Positions 1 to 9,143 are shown, counted from the first letter of the stretch. The stretch is 64,000 nt of DNA from DASYPQ01 sp036006425 (GCA_036006425.1 DASYPQ010000026.1:91016-155015); one strand, 5' to 3'. Program-made: numbers and translations. Notes: generated from the letters alone by a model not told the origin.

Positions 1-914
1 TGCGAGCGCTTCTCGGGCGGCAGCTTCTCGTTCGCCAGCGCTTCGGCGGCGTTCAACAGCCCGCCGAGCGGGTTGTTGATCTCGTGCGCGACTCCCGCCG
101 CGAGCTCGCCCGTCGCCGCGAGCCGGCGCTGCGTCATCGCGGCCGCCTCCGCGGCGCGCGCGTGCTCCGTCGCGCGCGCGACCTCGCGCTCGAGCGTCGC
201 GCTGAATCCCTGGACCGTCGCGGCCATCGCGTTGAAGCGCCGGATGAGATCGGAGAGCTCGTCGCGGCGGTCCGGCTCGACGAGGCGCGCCGAGAGCTCG
301 CCCGCCGCGAGGCGCTCCGCTCCGTGCGCGAGCTCCTCGACCGGCGCGAGGACGAAGCGGCGCAGCATCGTGAACGTGCCGAACGTGAGCAGGAGCGTCG
401 ACAGGAGGAACCAGGGGACCAGGCTCGCGACGAGCTGGCCGGTGTCGGCGGTCGATTCCAGGCGATACCAGCATGCGCCCCAGAGCGCGCCCGCGGGATC
501 GAAGATCGGCACTGCGGATCCGCTCTGACCCTGGACGCGCGCTCCGGTCTCGATCGCGGAGGCGATGTCCGTGAGCGCGGACCGGCGGTCGAACGTCGCC
601 GTTCGTCGCCCCGATCCCAGCGGATTCAGGAACACCCCCTGGGGCAGGATCTCGCCGCGCACGCGCGCCAGATTGCGATCGACGACGATCGCGTCCGCGA
701 AGTAGCGCCACTGCGGGGAGGAGAGGATCTCCGCGACCTTGAGCGCTCCCCCCGGGATGATCGTGTTCGAGAGCGGCTTCTCGAGGATCTCCGCGCCCTG
801 CTCCGCGCGCGCGGACGCGATCCGGCCGACGAGGTACACGAGTCCCGCGCCGAACACGGCCGCGTTGATGGCGAACACGAGGCCGAGCACGCGCAGGCGC
901 AGGGGGAACCGCAT
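1..914 (-). CDS. Sensor histidine kinase, partial (HAMP + HisKA, C-terminus outside the window)
   Basis: I translated this open frame, which runs off the left edge of the window, directly from the minus strand. The ATG at 914 is followed by a membrane segment (about residues 8-30), an extracytoplasmic region of roughly 125 residues, and a second membrane segment (about 157-180). A HAMP linker and a dimerisation helix follow, with the phospho-acceptor box GVAHEINNPLGG (His near residue 273). The ATP-binding domain would lie beyond the window. The family autophosphorylates on that histidine and passes the phosphate to a response regulator. The gene starts 23 bases after the stop of the GspF/PilC gene, so it is probably co-transcribed and may sense a signal relevant to the pilus/secretion system, as PilS does; that role is inference. 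No strong Shine-Dalgarno sequence precedes the ATG. Confidence 0.85.
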   Translation of the reverse strand, partial: MRFPLRLRVLGLVFAINAAVFGAGLVYLVGRIASARAEQGAEILEKPLSNTIIPGGALKVAEILSSPQWRYFADAIVVDRNLARVRGEILPQGVFLNPLGSGRRTATFDRRSALTDIASAIETGARVQGQSGSAVPIFDPAGALWGACWYRLESTADTGQLVASLVPWFLLSTLLLTFGTFTMLRRFVLAPVEELAHGAERLAAGELSARLVEPDRRDELSDLIRRFNAMAATVQGFSATLEREVARATEHARAAEAAAMTQRRLAATGELAAGVAHEINNPLGGLLNAAEALANEKLPPEKRS

Positions 915-937
915 GAAGGGCGGCCGTTGCCCGGGCC

Positions 938-2098
938 TCAGATGTTTCCGACCTGACTCATGATCGTCATCAAGGGGAGGAACAGGGAGATCACGATGAA
1001 GCCGACGAAGCCGGCGACGAGGATCAGCATCGCGGGCTCGAGGAGCTTGAAGAGCCCGTCGATGCGGCGCTCGAGCGCCACTTCGTAGGAGTCCGCGACC
1101 TTGATCAGCATCTTGTCGAGCTCGCCGGTCGCCTCGCCGACGTCGACCATGTTCGTCACGAGGTCGTCGAAGAGACCGGTCTCCCCCATCGGGCGCGAGA
1201 TCCCTTCGCCTTCGCGGACCGTCTTGCGGATCGACTCGACGCCTTCGAGCAGCACTTCGTTCGACGTCGCGTCGCGCACGATCCCGAGCGCGTCGAGGTG
1301 CGGCACGCCGGCCTGGATCAGCGTGCCGAACGTCCGCGCGAACGTCGCGATCAGCGCCTTGCGCACGAGCGGGCCGAGCAGCGGCATGGTCAGCTGGAGC
1401 TTGTGGATGCGGTACCGGTACGGCTGGCTGCGCTTCATCAGCACGCGGTGCACGATGAACGCGATGACCGGCAGACCGAAGAACACGTACCAGAACCGGA
1501 CCACGAGCCCGCTCGTGTCGAGCAGGAACTGCGTCATGCCCGGCAGCTCGATGTTGAACGAGGTGAAGATCTCGCGGAACTTCGGGATCACCCAGATGAT
1601 CACCGCGCTGACGACGGCGACGGCGACCGTGGCCACGACCGCGGGGTAGATCGTGGCGCTCTTGATGCGCGCCTGGATCATCGCGGCGCGCTCGAGGAAC
1701 TGTGCGAGGCGGTACAGGACGCGGTCGAGCACGCCGCCCGCCTCGCCGGCGCGGACCATGTTCCAGTAGAAGCGGTCGAAGCACTTCTCGTGCTTCGACA
1801 TCGATTCCGAGAGCGGCGTGCCCGCGGCGACGTCCTCGGCGAGCTCCTGGAGCACGTGCTTGAAGGGTCCGGGGCGGGTCTGCCCCTCGAGGATCGCGAG
1901 CGCCTTGACGACCGGGATGCCGGCTTCGGTCAGGGTCGCGAGCTGGATCGTGAAATCGGTGACGACCCCGCGCGAGACGCGACCGCCGCGGCGCTTGCCG
2001 GGGGCCGCGGGTGCGGCTTGGGCGCCCGCGGGTGCCTGGGCCACGGCGACCGCCGCGCCCGCGGGACGCGGCGCGGTGCGCTGGATCCTCTTCGCCAT
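938..2098 (-). CDS. gspF: Type II secretion / type IV pilus inner-membrane platform protein (GspF/PilC family)
   Basis: This 386-residue protein has an Ala/Pro-rich lead of about 35 residues followed by two copies of the T2SSF domain. The first (about 48-170) holds VKALAILEGQ and VRAGEAGG; the second (about 250-375) holds FARTFGTLIQAGVPHLDAL and VGEATGEL. Membrane segments lie near residues 150-175, 200-220 and 355-380. The family forms the inner-membrane platform that couples the cytoplasmic ATPase to pilus or pseudopilus assembly. Length is typical (about 400). The two GspE/PilB ATPases and PilT it would need lie further right on the same strand, beyond the oppositely oriented DUF1579 gene. 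An AT-rich TATAGT sits about 11 bases before the ATG, so the transcript may have almost no leader. Confidence 0.93.
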   Translation of the reverse strand: MAKRIQRTAPRPAGAAVAVAQAPAGAQAAPAAPGKRRGGRVSRGVVTDFTIQLATLTEAGIPVVKALAILEGQTRPGPFKHVLQELAEDVAAGTPLSESMSKHEKCFDRFYWNMVRAGEAGGVLDRVLYRLAQFLERAAMIQARIKSATIYPAVVATVAVAVVSAVIIWVIPKFREIFTSFNIELPGMTQFLLDTSGLVVRFWYVFFGLPVIAFIVHRVLMKRSQPYRYRIHKLQLTMPLLGPLVRKALIATFARTFGTLIQAGVPHLDALGIVRDATSNEVLLEGVESIRKTVREGEGISRPMGETGLFDDLVTNMVDVGEATGELDKMLIKVADSYEVALERRIDGLFKLLEPAMLILVAGFVGFIVISLFLPLMTIMSQVGNI

Positions 2099-2249
2099 GG
2101 GACCGCGTGACTATATTCGCACGGCCTCCGGGGTTCCTTGTTTTTCGACCTCGGGCGCTCCCGTGGCAGCGAAATGGGGCCATCGCTATCCTGCCGCGCA
2201 CGGGCTTCCCGCCCATGACGACCCCACCCCCAGCCAAGGAGTTCGAGCC

Positions 2250-2897
2250 ATGAGATCCCGCAGTTTGTTCGCCGTGATCGCGCTGTCCGTCTGTACGGCC
2301 GGCATCGCCACCGCCCTCACGTTCCAGGACAAGGGCAAGGACAAGCCCGCCGAGAAGGGCAAGGCCGCGCCCGCCGCCGCGCCCGCGATGGACCCGGCGA
2401 TGATGGAAGCGATGAAGAAGTACGCCACGCCGGGCGCCGAGCACAAGATGCTCGAAGGCCGCGCCGGCAAGTGGAAGGGAAAAGGAAAGTTCTGGATGGC
2501 TCCCGACGCTCCGGTGATGGAGTCGGACGTCGACACCGAGTACGCGATGTCGATGGGCCGGTACCTCACCGACACGACGCACGGCAACATGATGGGCGAA
2601 GCGTTCGAGGGTCACGGAGTGACGGGCTTCGACAACCTCAAGAAGAAGTACGTCGCCACGTGGATCGACAGCTCGGGCACGGGAATCATGGCGATGGAAG
2701 GTTCCTATGACGCAGGGACGAAGACGATGACGTTGACCGGCGAGTGTCCGGATCCGGTCGCCGGCAAGTACACGCCGATGAAGATGATCGAGAAGGACAC
2801 CGACGCGAACAACTTCGTGTTGGAGATGCACTGCACGGATACGAAGAGCGGCAAGCTCTTCAAGTGCATGGAGATCGCCTACACGCGCGCGAAGTAG
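2250..2897 (+). CDS. DUF1579 domain secreted protein
   Basis: This 215-residue protein starts at an ATG preceded by AAGGA at 2236-2240. The N-terminus is a Sec signal peptide (about residues 1-23), followed by a Lys/Ala/Pro linker. A DUF1579 domain (about 60-213) follows; its features are EHKMLEGRAGKWKGK near the start, the repeated pattern of small strand-turn motifs, and GEFP-like turns replaced by TGECPDP. DUF1579 is a lipocalin-like beta-barrel family of unknown function, frequent in planctomycetes. The gene lies on the plus strand between pilus genes on the minus strand and shows no obvious functional link to them. An inverted repeat just downstream (2917-2944) would terminate it. Confidence 0.8.
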   Translation: MRSRSLFAVIALSVCTAGIATALTFQDKGKDKPAEKGKAAPAAAPAMDPAMMEAMKKYATPGAEHKMLEGRAGKWKGKGKFWMAPDAPVMESDVDTEYAMSMGRYLTDTTHGNMMGEAFEGHGVTGFDNLKKKYVATWIDSSGTGIMAMEGSYDAGTKTMTLTGECPDPVAGKYTPMKMIEKDTDANNFVLEMHCTDTKSGKLFKCMEIAYTRAK

Positions 2898-2916
2898 TTT
2901 TCCGCGCCGATCGGAT

Positions 2917-2944
2917 CCGGAGCCCGCGGAGCGGACCGCGGGCT
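2917..2944. terminator. Hairpin between convergent genes, likely bidirectional terminator
   Basis: An 11-bp perfect stem (GGAGCCCGCGG / CCGCGGGCTCC) with a 6-base loop (agcgga) lies between the stop of the DUF1579 gene and the stop of the convergent GspE gene. Only a weak T-run follows (gtcgtttcc), so termination strength is uncertain. Confidence 0.65.
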
Positions 2945-2954
2945 CCGTCGTTTC

Positions 2955-4667
2955 CTACTGGCCCGTCTCGCGCAGCACTTCCTCGACCGTCGTCTTGCCT
3001 TCGAGCAGCGCCTGGATGCCGCTCTCGCGCAGGCTGCGCATCCCCGACGCGACCGCGGCCGCGCGGATGTCCTGCGACGAGGCCTTGTTCGAGATCGCGC
3101 GGCGGATCTCCTCGTCGACGATCAGGAGCTCGAAGAGCCCGCTCCGGCCGCGGTAGCCCGTGTGGTGGCAGCGCTCGCACCCCTTGCCGAACGAGAGCAT
3201 CGTGCCGCGCACGCGCGCCGCGTCGTCGCCGAGCTCGAGCAGGACCTCGTCGGTCGGCATGTAGGTCTCCCGGCAGTCCACGCAGACCGTGCGCACGAGC
3301 CGCTGCGCGACGACGGCTTCGAGCGTCGCCGCGATCAGGAACGCCTCGACCCCCATGTCGATCAGCCGCGTCACCGTGCTCGGCGCGTCGTTCGTGTGGA
3401 GCGTCGAGAACACGAGGTGGCCGGTCAGGCTGGCTTCGACGGCGACGGACGCCGTCTCCGCGTCGCGGATCTCGCCGATCAGGATCTTGTCGGGGTCCTG
3501 GCGCAACACGGTCCGCAGCACCTTCGCGTACGTGACGCCGATCTCCTCGCGGATCGGGACCTGGACGATGCCTTCGATGTCGTACTCGACCGGGTCCTCG
3601 GTCGTGATGATCTTCACTTCCGGCTTATTCGCCTGGGACAGCATCGCGTAGAGCGTCGTCGTCTTGCCCGAGCCCGTCGGCCCGGTTACGAGCACGATCC
3701 CGTGCGGCAGATCGCACAGGCGCCGCAGGCGCGCGTCCTCCTCCGGCCGCAGCCCGAGCGACGCGAGGTCGAGGCTGACCGCGGTGCGGTCGAGGACCCG
3801 CAACACGCAGCCTTCCCCCGCGATCCCGGGCAACGTCGCGACGCGCAGGTCGACCGGCCGCCCGTCGATCGAGAGCTCGATCCGGCCGTCCTGCGGCATC
3901 CGCGTCTCCGTGATGTCGAGATCCGACATGACCTTGACGCGCGCGACGAGCGGCAACGCGAGGTGCGCGGGCGGCGCTTCGATCTCGTACAGCGATCCGT
4001 CGACGCGGTAGCGGATGCGGAACTGGTCGTCGAACACCTCGAAGTGCACGTCGCTCGCCCGGTCGCGGATGGCGCGGTGCAGGATCGAGTTCAGGAGCCG
4101 CACGACGGGCGTGCTCGCCGCCGCGGACTCGACGTCGGCCCCGCTCGTCGCCTTCGCGGCCTGCGCGATCGCGTCCGCGAGCGACGTCTCCTCGCCGTAG
4201 TGCTGGACCACGAGCTTCTTCAGGAGCTCGGCGTCGCCGAGCGCCGCCCGCACGTCGACTCCGGTCGTGAAGCGCAGGTCCTCGGTGACCGCCGTGTTCA
4301 GGGGATCGGCGATCGCGACGACGAGGGTCTTCCCCTCGACGCGCAGCGGGAGGACGCCGAACGTGTGGGCCGTCGTCGCGTCGACGAGGGCGAGCGCCGC
4401 CTTCTCGGGCGTCACCTTGGCGAGGTCGACGAGCTCGATCCCAGCCTGCTCGGCGAGAGCGCGCGCGAGATCGGTCGTCGTGCACAGCGAGAGCTGCACG
4501 AGACACTGGCCGATCAGGCCGCCCTGCTTCCGCTGGAGGGAGAGCGCCTCCTGGATCTGGCCTTCCTTGACGACGCCGTGGGCCTTCAGGATCTGCCCGA
4601 TGAGCTTCCGCCCGCCCTCGGCGGTCCCGCTGGTGGCGCGGCGGGGTGCCGCCGCCGGCGACGTCAC
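2955..4667 (-). CDS. gspE: Type II secretion / type IV pilus assembly ATPase (GspE/PilB family), first copy
   Basis: The start is the GTG at 4667, which overlaps the TGA of pilT as GTGA and gives 570 residues. The N-terminal GspE/MshEN domain (about 20-160) begins LIGQILKAHGVV. The ATPase core follows with Walker A GPTGSGKTTT, the Asp box region IITTEDPVEY, Walker B ILIGEIRDAETA and the His box LVFSTLHTNDA. A zinc-binding four-cysteine module (CVDC ... CERC) lies about 105 residues from the end. The family is a hexameric cytoplasmic ATPase that powers pilus or pseudopilus extrusion. It is the last gene of a pilB-pilT-gspE run and ends facing the DUF1579 gene. Two GspE-type ATPases in one run suggest that the machine has either two elongation motors or a pilus/T2SS hybrid role. 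Confidence 0.93.
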   Translation of the reverse strand: MTSPAAAPRRATSGTAEGGRKLIGQILKAHGVVKEGQIQEALSLQRKQGGLIGQCLVQLSLCTTTDLARALAEQAGIELVDLAKVTPEKAALALVDATTAHTFGVLPLRVEGKTLVVAIADPLNTAVTEDLRFTTGVDVRAALGDAELLKKLVVQHYGEETSLADAIAQAAKATSGADVESAAASTPVVRLLNSILHRAIRDRASDVHFEVFDDQFRIRYRVDGSLYEIEAPPAHLALPLVARVKVMSDLDITETRMPQDGRIELSIDGRPVDLRVATLPGIAGEGCVLRVLDRTAVSLDLASLGLRPEEDARLRRLCDLPHGIVLVTGPTGSGKTTTLYAMLSQANKPEVKIITTEDPVEYDIEGIVQVPIREEIGVTYAKVLRTVLRQDPDKILIGEIRDAETASVAVEASLTGHLVFSTLHTNDAPSTVTRLIDMGVEAFLIAATLEAVVAQRLVRTVCVDCRETYMPTDEVLLELGDDAARVRGTMLSFGKGCERCHHTGYRGRSGLFELLIVDEEIRRAISNKASSQDIRAAAVASGMRSLRESGIQALLEGKTTVEEVLRETGQ

Positions 4668-5716
4668 AGGCGCACCTCGAGGTCGGCCGGATCCTGCGCC
4701 GCGTCGAGCGCCGTCTCCCTCGTGATCATCCCGCGCTGCTTCAGGTCGTACAGGAAGTCGTCGAGCGTCGTCATCCCGAGCTTCTTCGAGGTCTGGATCG
4801 TCGACTGGATCTTGTTCGTCTCGTTCTTGCGCACGAGGTTCGCGATCGCCGGCGTCATCAACATGACCTCGAACGCGGCGACGCGGCCCTTCCCGTCCTT
4901 CTTCGGGAGGAGCGCCTGCGAGACCACGGCGATCAGCGAGACGGAGAGCTGCGCGCGGATCTGCTCCTGCTGATCCGCCGGGAACGCGTCGATGATCCGG
5001 TTCACCGTCCGCGCGCTCCCGGTCGTGTGCAGCGTCGCCAGCACGAGGTGGCCCGTCTCCGCGGCCGTGATCGCCGCCGAGATCGTCGCCAGGTCGCGCA
5101 TTTCGCCGAGCAGGATCACGTCGGGGTCCTGCCGCAGCACGCGCCGCAGCGCCTCCGGGAAATCGGGGACGTCCGTGCCGACTTCGCGCTGGGTCACGAT
5201 CCCCTTCTTGTGCGAATGGTAGTACTCGATCGGATCCTCGATGGTCACGATGTGGCGGTCGAGGTTCTGGTTGATCCAGTCGACCATCGTCGCGAGCGTC
5301 GTCGTCTTGCCGGAGCCCGTCGGTCCGGTCACGAGGATCAGTCCGCGCGGGCGGCGCAGGAGCGGGCGCACCGCCTCCGGGAGCCCGATCTGCTCGAAGC
5401 TGAGGAGCCGGTTCGGGATCAGGCGCAACGCCGCGGCGTAGCTCCCGCGCTGGCGCATCACGTTCACCCGGAACCGGTTCCCGTCCGCCTGGGGCAGGCC
5501 GAAGTCCGTCGTGCCGATCTTCTGCACCTCGGCCCAGTGCCGCTCGTCGCAGAGCTCCCTGCACAGAGCCTCCGCCTCGGCCTCGCCGAGGGGCTGGTCG
5601 CGGATCGAGACGAGGCCCCCGTGCAGGCGCGCCGTCGGCGGACGGCCCGGATTCAGGTGCAGGTCCGACGCACCGCGCGCGATCACCTCGGACATCAGTT
5701 GAGCGACTGCCTGCAT
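4664..5716 (-). CDS. pilT: Type IV pilus retraction ATPase PilT
   Basis: This 350-residue protein has the usual PilT length. It begins with the PilT N-domain pattern (ASDLHLNPGRPPTARL). Walker A GPTGSGKTTT is near residue 130, Walker B is VILLGEMRDLAT and the His box is HLVLATLHTTGSA. The C-terminal signature is AIANLVRKNETNKIQS, a variant of the retraction motif AIRNLIRE seen in PilT. PilT depolymerises type IV pili. The ATG at 5716 is one base past the stop of the upstream pilB-like gene, and its TGA overlaps the GTG of the next ATPase, so the three genes are translationally coupled. Confidence 0.95.
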   Translation of the reverse strand: MQAVAQLMSEVIARGASDLHLNPGRPPTARLHGGLVSIRDQPLGEAEAEALCRELCDERHWAEVQKIGTTDFGLPQADGNRFRVNVMRQRGSYAAALRLIPNRLLSFEQIGLPEAVRPLLRRPRGLILVTGPTGSGKTTTLATMVDWINQNLDRHIVTIEDPIEYYHSHKKGIVTQREVGTDVPDFPEALRRVLRQDPDVILLGEMRDLATISAAITAAETGHLVLATLHTTGSARTVNRIIDAFPADQQEQIRAQLSVSLIAVVSQALLPKKDGKGRVAAFEVMLMTPAIANLVRKNETNKIQSTIQTSKKLGMTTLDDFLYDLKQRGMITRETALDAAQDPADLEVRL

Positions 5717-5717
5717 C

Positions 5718-7379
5718 TCACACCTCCACTTCGGCGGCCAGACGCGTCACGCGCATGACCTCGGTAGCGCTCGTGGAACCGGCGAGCACCTTGCGCGCGC
5801 CGTCGACGAGCAGCGTGCTCAGGCGACCCGAGCGCTCGGCCGCGCTGCGGATCACTTCGAGGTTCTCCCGGCGGAACACGAGGTCGCGCAGCTCGGAGTC
5901 CATCTCCATGTGCTCGAACAGCGCGATCCGTCCGCGGTAGCCGGAGCCTTCGCAGGCGCGACAGCCGCGCGGCCGCCGGAACTTGCGCCCCTGGATCACG
6001 GACGCCTCGAACAGGAGCGCCCGCGCTTCGGTCTGCGCCGGCACGTACTCGGTCGCGCACTCGTTGCAGAGCCGCCGGACCAGGCGCTGCGCGATCACCG
6101 CCTGCACTGCGGCGGAGACCAGGAACGGCTTGACGCCGATGTCGACGAGTCGCGTCAGCGCGCTGGTCGCGTCGTTCGTGTGCAAGGTCGAGAACACGAG
6201 GTGGCCCGTGAGCGCGGCCTGGATCGCGATCTCGGCCGTCTCCGCGTCGCGGATTTCGCCGACGAGGATGATGTTCGGCGCGCAACGGAGCATCGCCTTG
6301 AGGATCCGTCCGAACGAGAGCCCGATGCGCGGGTGGACCTGCACCTGGTTGATCCCGGCGATGTGGTACTCGACCGGGTCCTCGGCCGTGATGATCTTGA
6401 CGTCGGGACGGTTCAATTCGCTCAGCGCGGCGTAGAGCGTCGTCGTCTTGCCGGATCCCGTGGGCCCCGTGACGAGCACGATGCCATTCGGGCGCTTGAT
6501 GATCCGCCGGAACCAGCGGTAGTCCTCGTCCTCGAAGCCGAGATCCCGGAGCGAGAGCAGCGACTTCGAGCGGTCGAGGAGGCGCAGCACCATGGTCTCG
6601 CCGTGGTTCCCGGGCAGGATCGACGCGCGGACGTCGACTTCCCGGCCGTCGATCGAGAAGCCGATGCGGCCGTCCTGCGGCTTGCGCTTCTCCGCGATGT
6701 CCATCGCGGCCATGATCTTGAGGCGCGAGACGAGGGGCGAGTGCAGGTGGGCCGGATGCTCGGCGATGTCGCGCAGCATCCCGTCGACGCGGTAGCGGAT
6801 GCGCACGCGGCCGTGACCGGGCTCGACGTGGATGTCGCTCGCGCGCATCTCGAGCGCGTCCCGGAACATGCGCGTCACGAGCCGGATGATCGGCGCGTCC
6901 GTGTCGTCCGCGCCGCCCTGCGCCTTCATCGAACGCGCGACTTCCTCCTCCCCGGCGGCGCCGTAGTACCGCCGGAGCGCGCGCTGGAGCGCTGCCGGCG
7001 CGGCCAGGGCGCAGGCGACCTCGACACCGAGGATGAAGTGGAGCTGGTCCGCGACGATGCGTTTCAACGGGTCGTCGACCGCGACGAAGAGCTTTCGGTC
7101 CTTCTCCATCACCGGCAGGACTTCCTGCTGAAGCGCGATCTCCTGCGAGACGCGCGCGATCACCGCGTCGGCGATCTTGCCCTTGTCGAGGTCGACGAAC
7201 GGCATCCCCTGCTGTTTGGCGAGGAAGCGCGTGACCGTGACCTCGTCGACGAAGCCGAGCTTCTGGAGAGCCTCGCCGATGTGCAGCGCGGACGTGCGGT
7301 GCAAGGCCATCGCCTCGCGGAGCTGCTCGGCGGTGATCGCACCGGCAGCGAGCATCATCTCACCCAGGAACTGGCTCAA
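5718..7379 (-). CDS. gspE: Type IV pilus / type II secretion assembly ATPase (GspE/PilB family), second copy
   Basis: This 553-residue protein starts at TTG 7379 (SQFLGEMMLAAGAI). The short lead before LGE matches the usual start of this family; ATG codons at 7358 and 7355 are alternatives. It has an MshEN domain (about 1-150) and an ATPase core with GPTGSGKTTT, IITAEDPVEY, ILVGEIRDAETA and LVFSTLHTNDA. A four-cysteine zinc module (CNEC ... CRAC) is near residue 455. It is the first gene of the minus-strand motor operon and is followed by pilT after one base. Its closeness to the other GspE copy at 2955-4667 is clear, but the N-terminal domains differ, so they are probably functionally distinct motors. 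Confidence 0.92.
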   Translation of the reverse strand: MSQFLGEMMLAAGAITAEQLREAMALHRTSALHIGEALQKLGFVDEVTVTRFLAKQQGMPFVDLDKGKIADAVIARVSQEIALQQEVLPVMEKDRKLFVAVDDPLKRIVADQLHFILGVEVACALAAPAALQRALRRYYGAAGEEEVARSMKAQGGADDTDAPIIRLVTRMFRDALEMRASDIHVEPGHGRVRIRYRVDGMLRDIAEHPAHLHSPLVSRLKIMAAMDIAEKRKPQDGRIGFSIDGREVDVRASILPGNHGETMVLRLLDRSKSLLSLRDLGFEDEDYRWFRRIIKRPNGIVLVTGPTGSGKTTTLYAALSELNRPDVKIITAEDPVEYHIAGINQVQVHPRIGLSFGRILKAMLRCAPNIILVGEIRDAETAEIAIQAALTGHLVFSTLHTNDATSALTRLVDIGVKPFLVSAAVQAVIAQRLVRRLCNECATEYVPAQTEARALLFEASVIQGRKFRRPRGCRACEGSGYRGRIALFEHMEMDSELRDLVFRRENLEVIRSAAERSGRLSTLLVDGARKVLAGSTSATEVMRVTRLAAEVEV

Positions 7380-7447
7380 GAGGAGTGCGGTCCTTGCGGA
7401 AGGAGCTGCCCCCTACCTTCCCGGGGACGCGAGGTAGCCTAGAAAGG

Positions 7448-7483
7448 CCGCTCGCTCCGCGCCACGAGGCGCGGAGCGAGCGG
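7448..7483 (-). terminator. Strong intrinsic terminator downstream of the DUF1573 gene
   Basis: A perfect 16-bp stem (CCGCTCGCTCCGCGCC and its complement) closes on a 4-base loop (acga). On the minus strand it is followed by CCTTTCT. It sits 30 bases beyond the stop of the DUF1573 gene and 70 bases before the pilus ATPase operon, separating the two transcripts. Confidence 0.85.
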
Positions 7484-7514
7484 AACACGTTCGGAGACCG
7501 TCGAGAGCGTCGAC

Positions 7515-9143
7515 TTACTTCGGCGGCGTCGGCGCCGGAGTCGGGCTCGGGTTCGGGCTCGGATTCGGATTCGGCGCGGGGCCGGCCGCGTTCGCGGTGT
7601 TCCCACCACGGCACACGCCGGTGATCGGCAGCTTGATCTCGGGCTTCTCCGGGTGTCCGACCTGGATCACGAGCTGCCCGCTGAAGGAGCCGTTCAAGGA
7701 TTCCGGCATGCCGTCGAGGCGCAGCTCGACGTCGATCGAGTTCTCGCCGGTGACCGGGCGGATGACCGTCGAGAAGTGGCTCGCGAGATCCCATTCACCG
7801 CCTTCGCGGCCCTGCACGAGGATCTTCGGCTCGGTGAGCTTGAACTCGGGATCGTGGCTCGTGACGCGCACGGTGCGCGAGACGACTTGCCCCGGGCGGA
7901 TCAGGCCGAGCGACACGAACGCCGGCGTGTAGGAGATCATGCCGGTGACGCGCGCCATGATCGGCACGGTCACTTCGTACGTCGGTTCCGCGCCGTTCGG
8001 GAGCTTCTCGCCGCCCGGGATCGTGACGTCGGACTTCAGCGTGACGGTGTAGGCGAGGTTGCCTTCGACGAGGTTCGGTCCGAGGTGGCACGCGAGCTCC
8101 CAGTGAGCGGACTTGCCGTCGGCGTCCGGGCTCGTCGGAATCAGTTCGACCTTCATGCCCGCCGGGACGTTGTCGAGCGCGGCGGTGAGCTTCACCGGCT
8201 GGCTCTTCGTCGTCGTGATCGTGACCTTGTCGTTGGCGGTGTCGCGCGCGGAAAGCTGGTTGAAGTTCAGGTTCTGCGGATTGACCTGGAAGTACGGGTC
8301 GACGTCCGCCTCGAGGCCGAGCTGGGACTGCCCGCGCGGATCGTTCGAGAAGATGTTGATGCGGCTCGCCGCGTGCCCGCGCTTGTTCTGCGTGTGCAGC
8401 GTCGCCGTGATCTCGATCTTGCGGCCGACCGGGATCGGCGAGCCGAAGTTGTAGGGCGCCATCGACCCGTCGGCGGCCTGCGTCGAGACCTGCGCGACCG
8501 TGCAACCGCAGGTGGGCTTCGCCTGCTTGATGACGAGGTCCTCCTCGCCGGCCGACTGCATCTGGAAGGTGTGCGTCAGGACGTCGCCCTGCATGCACTT
8601 CCCGAAGTTCTTCGAGTCGCTGCCGAATTCGTACGTGAGCTTCGCCTTCGAGTTCGGATCGGCTTCCTGGGCCAGCGGATCGCCGACGGACTTCTTCGCC
8701 AGTTCAGCCTTCGCGTTGAGGGCATCCTTGTCGGCCCCCGGATTCAGGGCCGCCGCGGCTGCCGTCGGATCGTTCGAGGGCGGGTTCGGGTTGTGCGTCG
8801 CGAGCGACGGCGGGACCCGGACGGCCGGGACCTGGGCCGGGTCCGTCACCTTCGAAGCGACGACCGCGGGCTTCTCCTCGGCCGGCTTCGGCGCCGGCGG
8901 GGACGCGGGGGTGAGCGCCGGGGCCGCGGGCTTGGCGTCGTTCGCCGCCGCCGCGGGCGCCGCCGGAGCGGGTGCCGCGGGGCTGGCCGGCGTTTTCGCG
9001 GGAGTCGCCGCTGTTTTCGCAGCTGCGGGGTTGGAAGGGGCTTCCTTTCCTCCGGAGCACGCCGCCGCGGCCGCTGTGGCGGCGAGGACGAGGGCGAGGG
9101 TGAAGCGGTGGAAGGGGCTTGTTCGGGATGCCAACAGCTGCAT
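7515..9143 (-). CDS. DUF1573 domain lipoprotein
   Basis: This 542-residue protein starts at ATG 9143. A lipoprotein signal ends in LAATAAAAAC (Cys 29). A low-complexity Ala/Pro linker of about 100 residues precedes an Ig-like DUF1573 domain with the hallmark KPTCGCTV near residue 220 and repeated beta-sandwich segments to about residue 515. The C-terminus is an Asn/Pro/Ser tail with repeated PNP and PSP units. DUF1573 proteins are extracytoplasmic, widespread in planctomycetes, and of unknown biochemical role. The Ala/Pro linker and the tail are probably spacers between the membrane anchor and the folded part. A strong hairpin follows the stop. The gene is divergent from the small lipoprotein gene at 9222. 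Confidence 0.85.
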   Translation of the reverse strand: MQLLASRTSPFHRFTLALVLAATAAAAACSGGKEAPSNPAAAKTAATPAKTPASPAAPAPAAPAAAANDAKPAAPALTPASPPAPKPAEEKPAVVASKVTDPAQVPAVRVPPSLATHNPNPPSNDPTAAAAALNPGADKDALNAKAELAKKSVGDPLAQEADPNSKAKLTYEFGSDSKNFGKCMQGDVLTHTFQMQSAGEEDLVIKQAKPTCGCTVAQVSTQAADGSMAPYNFGSPIPVGRKIEITATLHTQNKRGHAASRINIFSNDPRGQSQLGLEADVDPYFQVNPQNLNFNQLSARDTANDKVTITTTKSQPVKLTAALDNVPAGMKVELIPTSPDADGKSAHWELACHLGPNLVEGNLAYTVTLKSDVTIPGGEKLPNGAEPTYEVTVPIMARVTGMISYTPAFVSLGLIRPGQVVSRTVRVTSHDPEFKLTEPKILVQGREGGEWDLASHFSTVIRPVTGENSIDVELRLDGMPESLNGSFSGQLVIQVGHPEKPEIKLPITGVCRGGNTANAAGPAPNPNPSPNPSPTPAPTPPK

